Assembly: GCA_035048485.1 (NCBI GenBank)
Contig: CM068590.1
Location: forward strand, 3,508,093 to 3,572,092
Length of the DNA: 64,000 nt
Direction: 5' to 3'
DNA from: Pteria penguin
Lineage: Eukaryota > Mollusca > Bivalvia > Pterioida > Pteriidae
The translations under genes and the position numbers were made by a program. Positions within the stretch are counted from its first letter, which is position 1. Each line of letters starts with the position of its first letter. The notes under the pieces are model-generated. The model did not search any database. It was not told the DNA's origin and saw only the letters and a list, made by a program, of their open reading frames with translations. Of the stretch, positions 23,101 to 35,100 are shown in pieces.

Positions 23101-26100
23101 CTTGTATACATTCCACCAATCCATCTAAATACAAACTTAATTACATCAATTGCTTCTAACATACATTGTACATGTAAATTTCTCTTTCATTTTGAATTTC
23201 CATTGGTCAAGTTATGTTATATTGATTCACAATAAATTGTACTCACCAGGGATGAAAAGCATTAAACAACAGTGTTTTGATACTAGGTAGAAGCAATAGA
23301 AAATTATTTAAAGCGAGGTTACCTACCTTGACACCCCTTGCTTAACTTCTTCTTCCAGGCAGGATGAATATTGTATGTTGGTGGAAAAAATAATAGATCA
23401 TTTATGATTATACATGTACATGTATATGGCCATCTTCATTTTCATGTGAAATGCCAATCAAGTTTTTAACCAATTTTTCGAATATTTTGCAGGCCTCGAA
23501 ACTAGCTTTTTCAAGCACTAGTCTGGCGGACTAATTGCTTACAAAAACCATTAGTCCACACAAAAATCTATTAGTCAACAGAAAAATAGACTATTTATTC
23601 ATTTTAAATTGATTTAATTTCAGGTTAAACACATTTCGTTTGTCAGATTTAACATTTCAAGACACTATGGGGCACATATGCCTCTAGCTCCTTCTCGTCC
23701 ATAAAGGAAGGATGGCTAAATATATCGCCACATTTCTCTGTGGCCCCACGATCACCATGCAAAACAACGTCAATGTCATTCGAAAACGTATTGAAGCTGC
23801 TCTATAATCTGTTTCAACGAAGCGCACTAGGGACTCTGACTCTCGTTACTTTAAGTTTTCAGTCATATCGTTTGCAGGGTGGGTGAGAGGATTTGAGTGG
23901 GCATCACCGAGTTTTCATTAGTCTGTTGGACCTATACAATGAGAAATCTGTTAGTCAGTGGCATAATTTATTAGTTACGGACTTATGGACATACATTAAT
24001 TTCGAGCCCTGTTTTGAGTTTTGTTAAAAAATGGTGATGTCATTTTATTTCGTTTAAGTTGTTTAGAACGTTTTTTTAGACAAATATTATTATCACCTGG
24101 GGAAATCAAAAAGTTGAAGAAATCCAAATACTGCCAGCATACTTCCCACTTTTATCATAATTTTAAAAAGTTTAGCATCCTAGAAACTGTAAGACTCAGC
24201 ATTAGAGAAAGGTATTTTCATTATAATGAGATGCGACTTTGCAGATTTGATATACTGGTATGGTTGTTAGTGATACATGTATAGTATATGACTAAAAACT
24301 AAGAAGTCATTTCCATAGTGATGAATATTGATGTTGGTATCATATTTTTGTTAAAACGGTTAATAGCAAAACCAAACTATTTCCAGACTGAAGATTGAAA
24401 GTATATAATCACTGTATTGAATCTGTATTAAAATTGATATATAAAAGTGAATAGTTACTTTGGTGAACTGTTTTGCACTTGCTTATATGATACATGGTAC
24501 TTTCTACTCCTTGCAGCAAATTCAGAAATTAGTGGCTCCACCTGTGAGTGATGAAGTGTTGCGTCGGCAACGTCGACGTGAGCGTGAATACCGACGTGCT
24601 GGGCGGACAGTGAACCATGATTGTTGTGACAGCTGTCAGGAGGGAGGGGATCTTCTATGCTGTGACTGGTGTCCGGCCGCGTTCCACCTGCAGTGCCAGT
24701 AAGTCTGTAGCCATGAATGATACGTCCATGATTTGAATAAAAAGTAGAAGATTAAATTTAGAAACATTATGAAAATATACTGAACAAAGTCTCCTCAGTT
24801 TTCAAAAACTTGATTTTCTGAGGATTAAGACCTGTCAAATTGGCATCGGTCATATTGGAAACCAAATTTCGTAGACTGAAAATAGGCCATGATCTAAATT
24901 ATAATGGGACCAATGGTAGTGTAAGTGGACAAGTGGATCGAGTGTTTGTATTTTTATTGAGCGAAGTTGATCGATGAGTTTTTACTGCAGATTCCTTCAG
25001 AATGATACCAGTGAAATGGTCAGAACTACTCACAAAATTTCTGAACAGGAGTCTGAACTTTTTTCAGTCCCCTAGTGGCGAATTTTGCGAAAGGAAATTT
25101 TAGGTTTGCACTACAATTTGTACATTATGTCTCTGTCAGTCTGGCAAATCAGTTTTCCAGACTTTATTTTCATCCTGCTTGCAGATTATCATTTAATACT
25201 GCTTTACCATGACAAATTACAAATTAAGTTTGAATTTTGTTCAAGTTCGTTAATTTTTTGCTGGGGTGTGACCCTTCGGACTTAGAAAATGAATGAAGAA
25301 ACTCTGTTTTCTGCGGTTTTTAGCTCACCTGAGCCAAAGGCTCAAGTGAGCTATTGGCATCACTCTTCGTCCGTCGTCCGTCCGTAAACTTTTCACATTT
25401 TCAACTTCTTCTTCAGAACCGCTTAAAGGATTTGCATGAAACTTGGTGTGGATGAAGTACTAGGGGTCCTCTACCAAGTTTGTTCATTTCATATAAATCC
25501 CTCAATAGGTGGCGCCACCATTGCTAAAAATAGATCTCTGAAGTTTGTTCATATCGTTGAAATCCGATAAATAATTTTTGACGTTTTTTTTACGTTTTTT
25601 TGGACTTTGTAATTTTAATGCAGAAAAGAAGTATTTTTGTCTTTTAGTAAACATTGATGCATTAATTTGGTTTAATTTGATCATTTTAATGATGAGAAAT
25701 ACTACTGCGAAGAAATTTTTTCAATATTTCATTTTTTGGATTTTTTATGAATTTTCTAAGACTTTCAAGAAAAAGGGGGGTGGGACAATTGGTGTAAACA
25801 TTTCACAGTTTGAACTTTTTCTTCAGAACCACTTGCTGGAATTCAATGAAACTTGGCATGCATCAAGTACTCAAGGTCCCCGACAAATGTGGTCATCTTT
25901 GTCAGGATCCATCAATAGGTGGCGCCACCACAGGCAAAAGTAGGTCAAAGAGGGTACCCTACTTTGACAAACTTCTTCTTCAGACCGGGGACATACAGAG
26001 ACTAAGCGAATGCATAGGAATGATCTAGAGGGATGTGTGAAGAAGTGTTGTTATTTTTGGTTCCATTCCGAAATCAAATTTTTGACGTTTTTTCATTTTT

Positions 26101-29100
26101 ATTTTGGACTTTGTTATTTTAATGCATTAAAGAGTTATTATTTTCTTTTAGTAAACATTGATGCATTCATTTGGTTTCATTTAATCATTTCTATGGTAAG
26201 GAATGCTGGTGTGAAGGAATTTTTTCAATATCTCGATTTTTGAATTTTTTATGAATTTTTTAAGACTTCCAAGAAAAGGGGGGGGGGGGGACAATTTTTC
26301 ATATCTTCAACTTGATCTACAGAACAACTTGAAGGATTGTGATAAAACTGGGTAGGATGCAAGTACTCATAGTCCTTTTCAAAGGTTTTATTTTTTGTGC
26401 GGATCATCCAAATTGGTTAACAGATAATGCCACCATGTCTAAAAGTAGGTCTCACAATGGTACATATACCACTAGGTAATTGAAATATGGAGAGTAGCTG
26501 TTCAAATCCAGCTGTGGTCAAAAAAATTTTTTTTTTTTTTACACATCTAAATAAGTTTTTAGATGTTTCTCAACACTCAACATATGAAATTAGGAATTTT
26601 ACGTTTAAGACTTCCAAAAAAAAAAGGGGGGGGGGAAGGGGGTTGGCCATTTTTCACATTTTCAACTTTTTCTACAAAACTGTTTGAAGGATTTTAATAA
26701 ATCTTGGTAGAAATAAGTCACTTATGATCCTCTTCAAATTCTGTTGTTTTCGTCCAGACCTCTTTACAGGTGGCGCCACCATAGTCAAGAGTAGGTCACA
26801 AAAGAGTTCCCTCGTTTAACAATATTCTTTTTCATACGGGCTGTATACAGAGACAAACAGAATGCATAGAAATGATCTAGAGGGATGAGTGAAGATGTAT
26901 TGTCATTTTGGTTCCCTTCCAAAATCAAATTTTAGAATTTTTTTCGACATTTCTTTGGACTTGGTGATTCAATGCAGAAAAAAGTGTCTTATTTCCTAGT
27001 TAATTGATAATGATGATTTCTTATGGACTATTGTGATCATAATTATGGTAAGGATTGTTACTTTGAAAGAATTTTGTCAATATCGCAATTTTTGGATTTT
27101 CTATGAATTTTTTAAGACTTCCAAATGAGGGTGTATAGGAACAATTCAATCACATTTTTCACTTCTGCTGTTATACCACATGAAAGATTTTAATGAAACA
27201 TGGAATACATGAAGTACTAAAAGTCCTCTATCAATTTGGTAAATTTCATCCAAATTGGTTAACAGATAATGCCACCATGTCTAAAAAGCAGTTCTCACAA
27301 TAGTACATATACCACTTGGTAATTGAAATATGGAGAGTAGCGGTTCAAATCCAGCTGTGGTCAAATTTTTTTTTTCATTTCTTTACACATCTAAATAAGT
27401 TTTTAGATGTTTCTCAACACTCAACATATGAAATTAGGCAATTTTAAGTTAGATCTGGACAATATTTGAAACAATTGTTGTTCATGACCCAGACTTGAAA
27501 TCAGTCAACAAAAGGCCCCACCTAAAGAAAATGACTAACTTGTTGCCCTGAATGACTTCTTGCAGAGACAAAGGAAATGCTTAATATCAAAATCACCAGA
27601 ATGGATGTGCAAAAAAGTGTTGTTTTTTATTCTAGCCTGAAATAAAATTTGACATATTTTCAACATCTGTGTTGACTTGGTCACATTAATGCAAAAATAA
27701 ATGAATTTTTCCTTCATGCATGACTGATAATATAGGTACTCAGGTGAGCGATATAGGCCCACTTGGGCCTCTTGTTTTGGGGTTATACTTGCAGATTAGC
27801 AATTGATATTTGGTACATTGCTTAACCATGACAACTTGCATATATCGAATTCTGTTGCGTTTCACACAGTGGGAAAAATGTTAATCAATTATAGTATGAC
27901 TCACGTATTAAGTATCATATTTTTCATATTTGACATGCGTACTCAACCAAAGAAGCCCTTTCAAATGACACCAATGTCGATGTCCTTTTGACCTTGACAA
28001 TGACCTTCACGCTGAAATTAACTTTCTGGACTTTGATGCCGCCGGGGGCATTAGTGTTTCAGAAACACAGCTTGTTCATTTTATTTTTAAGGCGTTGAGC
28101 ATTTGCTTGACAGTCTTCTAGCGATCGTAAAAATTTTACCCCTACACCGCCTTTTTAATCCATGTAACAAAGTAGTACCTTCTTTAAAGTCCTAAACGTA
28201 GGAAAAGTTCTTGCAAAACGGGCTTTGTTATCCTTGTTATTGAAATTTCATTGCACAGAAATAGGTTTAAGCATAGGTCTGCTTAACTTAAGTTATCAGT
28301 ATATTGTCCTAAAACACGTATTATTCTGTCGCTTATTGTGTGTGTTAAAATATTCATTCGCCGTGATGACGCAAGCCGATTATGAATTACAATCGCACTT
28401 CATGGGAATTTTTTCAAATATGGGGAACACCAGGTGACATATTGCCTTATTTGGAGAAATCGTAGTAGAACGCTTGTAACACATGCGATCAAGGCCTAAT
28501 TTGACATTAAGCGCCAATATGGAAACTACGCGCAATCTTCGAAATACATATAATAATATAATAATAATATCTGTAGATATAAATTTCAGTCTAAAAAAGA
28601 ACAAATAAAATATTTCATAGAATCCTAAATATAGACTGGCAACGCGTATCACGAAGATATCTAGACAGGTGACCACTAATTCATAACGAGGCTGACCTAG
28701 GTTCAAGTGACGCATCATCGGTTATTTTTATCTCACTGGATTTCGCTTTGTTTCATTCAGAGACATATATACAGTGTATATATGTCTCTGTTTCATTCAT
28801 TTTTAACCTAGAATCAACAAATATCGACAAAATTAATTACATCCTCAAGGCTAAACATCACGAGCCTCTCGTAAATTACATCAGGTACTGTATACCTATG
28901 CTGTGTATGCTACTGCAGACGAATTTTAAAAGTAACTACACGCAGTGTGTACAGCTTCTTATCTGCCCTTACCGTCTGTTCTATAAATAACACTTGACGG
29001 ACAGGGAATAGCTTTTACAAAATGGCGGTGGTCACTATTCTCTTCGTGCAGCGATAGCAAGCAAGAGCAGGTAACTCCAGTCTATCTTAAACAAGCATAG

Positions 29101-32100
29101 CTTTTTAAAAAGTTTAAGTTGTAATCGGAATAGCATTAAATGATCAAGATGTTGGTCACAAAGCCAAATAGCTTTATGTTGATGGTAATCACTTGCTTGT
29201 TTTTGCGCAGTTATGATTTTTCCCGCTAAAATTTCTGAAGCCACGCCTCATTTTTTCCTTATTAGGGAAGTAGCATGTGTATATATCACATGGTCTTTCA
29301 CATATCTGGAAAAGTTCCCACGACGGCATAAAAATTGGTAGCCGAGAAAGTTTTCAAATCGCCTACAAAATTTAATGCAGATGTAAAGGATGATAGCATG
29401 GATTAAGACAGAATTTTAGATTGAATGCGTGAAAAATAAATTACATAGAACTTACATGTGAAGATTTTATTCCAAATCAACCGATAAAGTGTGATTGTGA
29501 TGCACAATCGGCTTGCGTCATTACGGCGAACGGCATGGCGTTGTAGCCCTTACACGTGTACATACAATAAACGACCGAATAAGTAGTGTTTTTTGACGAT
29601 ATATATAGAAGCTGTTGGCCCTAGTGTCAGTGTTAGTAGCGTGGACAAAAACAGAAACCTAGACCATATATCATAAAACAAATTAAGCATAAGGCTTCCA
29701 TATTTTACAGACAATAGTAACAACTCGTCCATTTCTTTGTAAAAATAAAAATGGCAATGGTGTTCAATTGATTTCACATGTACATCCTTTGTGAAAAGAT
29801 ATTTGACATATTTCTGCAAGAATGACGTAAAGAACTATAAAATGTTATGATGATATATTATATGATATACTGCAGTATGACTGTTGGTCCTTAAGCTTTT
29901 ATTTTTACTCTATTCCAAAAATTATTGGAATTCAACAAAAAAGATGAACACAACTGGTAATTTCTGCTACTTTTGACAGCTTTAAATCAAATTTAGCTCG
30001 ACGCCTTTGTGGCTCTTCGTGCCTTTGATTTATTTATTTATTATCCCCTTGCGCAACTTGTTGCAGAGGGGGTATAGTAACGCCACCGTCCATATGTATG
30101 TATGTATACATGTATGTATATATCTGTGTTCGCTTGTCCAGGCCATAACTTTTTAACGCATTGATGGATTTCAATAATACTACACATGATTGTTGCTTAC
30201 ATCTCAAAGAAGTGTCATGACCTTGTCTTTGAGTCAAATTCTCAAGGTCAAGATCACAATGGGCTGGAATGGTATAAAATTGATTGAGTTTATGCCACGC
30301 GAGGGGATGCTAGGCTTAGCGTTGCTCTTGGGTTTTTTTGGTTTTTAGCACCTGAGCCAAAGACTCAAGTGAGCTATAGTCATAGTGCGCCATCCGTCGT
30401 CGTCGTCTGTCCGTCGTTAACTTTTTCACATTTTCGACTTCTTCTCTGGAACTGCATTGCAGATTTGGATCAAACTTTGTGTAAATGATTTACTCAAGGT
30501 CCCCTACTAAAATTATGTTCGGGATCCAGATTCCCTCAGGGTTGGATCCAGGGCAGGACCAAAAGTGCCCAAAATGGTACCCCTCTTCAAACATGTTCTC
30601 CTCCAGAACCAGTACATAAATGGGGAAATTAATTGCATTTCAACAATCTATAAAGATGGGTTATTAAAAATCGTGTTTGGGGTTAAGATCCGTCAAATAG
30701 AAATTTACGCTTTTTGATGTGTTTCTGGACTTAGTCATTTTAATGCAAAAAAGTGTCATGTTTTTCAGTTAATTGATATTGATGATTTCTTAATGACTAT
30801 TTTGATCATAATTGTGGTAAGGAGTATTATTGTGAAAGAATTTTGTCATTATCTCAATTTTTAGATTCTTTATGAATTTTTTAAGACTTTCAAAAAAAGG
30901 GGGGGTGGGGGTTGGCCTTTTTTCACATTTTCAACTTTTTTTTACAAAACCACATAAAAGATTTTAATGAAACATGGAATACATGAAGTACTAAAGGTCC
31001 TCTATCAATTGGGTAAATTTCATCCAAATTGGTTATCAGATAATGCCACCATGTCTAAAAAGTAGGTCTCATAATGGTACATATACCACTTGGTAATTGT
31101 GGTCAAAAATTTTTTTTTCATTTCTTTACACATCTAAATAAGTTTTTAGTTGTTTCTCAACACTCAACATATGAAATTAGGCAATTTTAAGTTAGATCTG
31201 GACAGTATTTCAGGGCTCGAAACTAACTTTTTCAAGCATTAGTCTGGCGGACTAATCGGTTACAAAATCCTTTAGTCCACACAAAAATCTATTAGTCCAC
31301 AGAAAAATAGACTATTTATTCATTTTAAATTGATTTAATTTCAGGGTAAACACATTTCATTTGTCAGATTTAACATTAAAAGACACTGTGGGGCACATAT
31401 GCCTCTAGCTCCTTCTCGTCCATAAAGGAAGGATGGCTAAATATATCGCCACATTTCTCTGTGGCCCCACGATCACCATGCAAAACAACGTCAATGTCAT
31501 TCGAAAACGTATTGAAGCTGCTCAATAATCTGTTTCAACGAAGCGTACCAGCGACTCTGTCGACTGACTCTCGTTACTTTCCATGTACTTTTCGGCGAAT
31601 GCGGAATATCGCAATAAAATAACGTCAACATACACGCGCATTTTGTAATTGTTATGACGTCATAAAATTGTGATGTAAGTTGCCCACATAAAAGAGTCCA
31701 CATCGCTATTAATAGATTTGGTAAGTTACTAAATGCATACCGTGACGGAATTTAGTAGTTGCGATACTCCGTATTGTTACTAAAAATAGGTTACGGGATT
31801 TCCAGAAAAATAAGTTTTCAATCGTTTGCAGGGCGGGTGAGAGGATTTGAGTGGGTATCACAGAGTTTTCATTAGTCTGTCGGACTTATACAATGAGAAA
31901 TCTGTTAGCCCGTGGCATAATTTATTAGTCACGGACTTACGGACATACGTTAATTTCGAGCCCTGTATTTGAAACAATTGTTGTTCATGACCCAGACTTG
32001 AAATCAGTCAACAAAAGGCCCCACCTAAAGAAAATGACCAACTTGTTGCCCTGAATGACATCTTGCAGAGACAAAGGAAATGCTTAATATCAAAATCACC

Positions 32101-35100
32101 TGAATGGATGTGCAAAAAAGTGTTGTTTTTTATTCTAGTCTGAAATAAAATTTGACATATTTTCAACACTTGTGTTGACTTAGTCACAATAATGCAAAAA
32201 TAAATGAATTCTTCCTTCATGCATGACTGATCATATAGGTACTCAGGTGAGTGATATAGGCCCACTTGGACCTCTTGTTTTTATTATTATTAATTACTAA
32301 ATGAGTGTTGGATGGCAGAGGTCATGAATGCATTTGGACTTCTCACTAGTGCCCATTACTTTTTTGCCCATACTATCATCCTCTGGTTATCAAACACTAC
32401 CTTTTAAGGAAAAAATTAAATACATGTATTAGTATAATTTTCTACAGAATATGCAACAAAAAACTTTAGGGTCAGGACCAAAAATTAGGGTTCCAGGTAA
32501 CATACATATTTTGTGGCCTATCTTGGATATGACATTATGTAAACATGTATGTTGTCTGCCATCTTCAAATTTAAGAACTTGCTTCAGGTTATATTGATTT
32601 TTAAGTGACAAGGCTGTTAAGATATCCAGTATATACTTTTTAAAAATCTGAAAACCTAACTCTCCTTAAATTTTTAAGTGATTTTGCTGCTCAAAACTCT
32701 TAACACAAGATCTACTTAAGGCATGGACGATACGTACAAAGTCAAGTTATTGAAGGATGATTATACATCTATCTCTTGTAATACAGAGAAGGTGATTAAG
32801 AATTTGTTGAATCTTATGTCTACCATGTTTGAAGGGAGATATAAATTGACGTTGAAATAAGAATGCCATAGTCATTTTGTGGGGTTTTTTTTTTTTTTTT
32901 TCGTTTTTCTGTGTTAAGCAATTTCTAAAGTTTTACTTTCATTTATCCTATGTATATGGTATATTTTTCAAAACACTGAAGATAAGGTCTGTTTTGACAT
33001 TACTACATTCACAATTCATTTTTTGACCCGATTGTTAAGCAAGTCTGGTCTGTGAATTTGTCAAGTCTGTCCATCCTTCCGTCGTCAACAATTTGCGTTC
33101 AGCTTGATCTCTAGCATAGCGTTAATGATGCCTAACTTTTACAGTTTGTAGACATTGATGAGTTTTTCCCGACCGACACTAAATTTGGTGACCTGGACCT
33201 CGATTTTACGTTTCAGTGAACTCAGTCTGATTTTGCTTTGCAATCTGGTCATACCCCTTTGCAATCCGGTCATACTGTCTCAGATGGTTTCTTGTTTTAC
33301 ATATGGATATGCAGTCTTCACCATTAACCGCAGGACTGAGGCCAGTAAAATCGGAATCGGGCCTTTAAAAAATTCTAATAAAGGAGTCCAACGGGCCTGT
33401 GATTATTTTCGCCATTACACATTTTTCAAAACAAATTTTTACGTTTCAAGATAATTAAAAAAATTGTAAAGAGTATTGACTTTGTTCCCTAACTGGCTGT
33501 TACTGGTTGATTACGCCACAAGCACACGTAAAGGTCTTATGTATACGGCTATCCTATGTATACCCCCATTCTCTCTGGTGAATTGAAACACCGAAACGGC
33601 ACCTAAACACCGAAACGGCAGGGTAAACACAGAAACGGCACTTTATATTAATCAGAATTACTAGAGACATGTTTTTAAGTTAGTTATACATGTTATACCT
33701 CCTATGACTAAATTATACTTATGTATTGATGAATATGAAGAGAGTTATGGCATTCTGTTTACTGTCATTTGAGATTGTGAATAATGGATGTCTTCGTATC
33801 ATAAAGATATGTATACAAGTGTATCTATTCTATTTTTATGTATTATATTAAAAAAATATTTACCCAATTAATTATTTACCATAAATAATACCCAAATCTA
33901 GAACTCGCCGTGACTAGAACTGTCCAAATGACTGTACCTTAATGTATATGAAACACAAGAAATTTGGAATATCAGGCTAAGTTTCAAAGTTGAAACTGAA
34001 TTTTTTTATCATTTCCAACAATATTTAACATATATATTCTGAAAATGGACAAATATGTCAATATTATGAGCATATAAATTGGGTTTTTTTCTGGGTAAAC
34101 TAATAATCTTTTTATACATGTACCAAGTCTTAGGCTATAATGTACAATATCAAATAGGCATCATACATGTACAAATATATACAGGGATACACAGACATAT
34201 AATATCAAATAGGCATCATACATGTACAAATATATACAGGGATACACAGATATATAATATCAAATAGGCATCATACATGTACAAATATATACAGGGATAC
34301 ACAGATATATAATATCAAATAGGCATCATACATGTACAAATATATACAGGGATACACAGATATATAATATCAAATAGGCATCATACATGTACAAATATAT
34401 ACAGGGATACACAGATATATAATATCAAATAGGCATCATACATGTACAAATATATACATGGATACACAGATATATAATATCAAATAGGCATCATACATGT
34501 ACAAATATATACAGGGATACACAGATATATAATATCAAATAGGCATCATACATATACAAATATACACAGGGATACACAGATATATAATATCAAATAGGCA
34601 TCATACATGTACAAATATATACATGGATACACAGATATATAATATTATTTTTAAAATTGATAAGAATCATGTCGGGCCTGTAAAATTAGTATGTTAACAG
34701 GCCCAAAGGGCCTGTGCCTCAAAAAGTTTTTCGTGTAGACTGGATATGTGCATATTAATTTGTTGTATCAATTGCAGTGATCCCCCTTTGGAGGAAGATG
34801 ATGTGCCACCAGGTGAATGGAAGTGTCATCGCTGTAAAGTTTCACCTCCTAAACCAGAGGTCAGTAATACTTAAGTTATTACTCCCAAATAAATTCACTG
34901 AATAGACCATATTCCGATTTTGATAATTGCTGTCTTTTTGTCCGAGCTGATACATTTTGGCGTTGTTTTTCATAGTGACGTCATAACGCATGACATAGAT
35001 TCATTATAACGTCACTATGAAAAACAACGCCAAAAGGTATTAGCTCGGACAAAAAGTCGTCATTTATCAAAACCGGAATTTGGTCTATTCTCTGAATACT

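Noticed and set aside
31497..31703. 68-codon minus-strand frame inside the hAT-like element as transposase
   Set aside because: No hAT dimerisation or zinc-finger motif is visible and it is far too short; considered a chance frame.
34139..34645. CRISPR-like array
   Set aside because: Units are contiguous 55-bp tandem copies without distinct spacers, in a eukaryotic intron.
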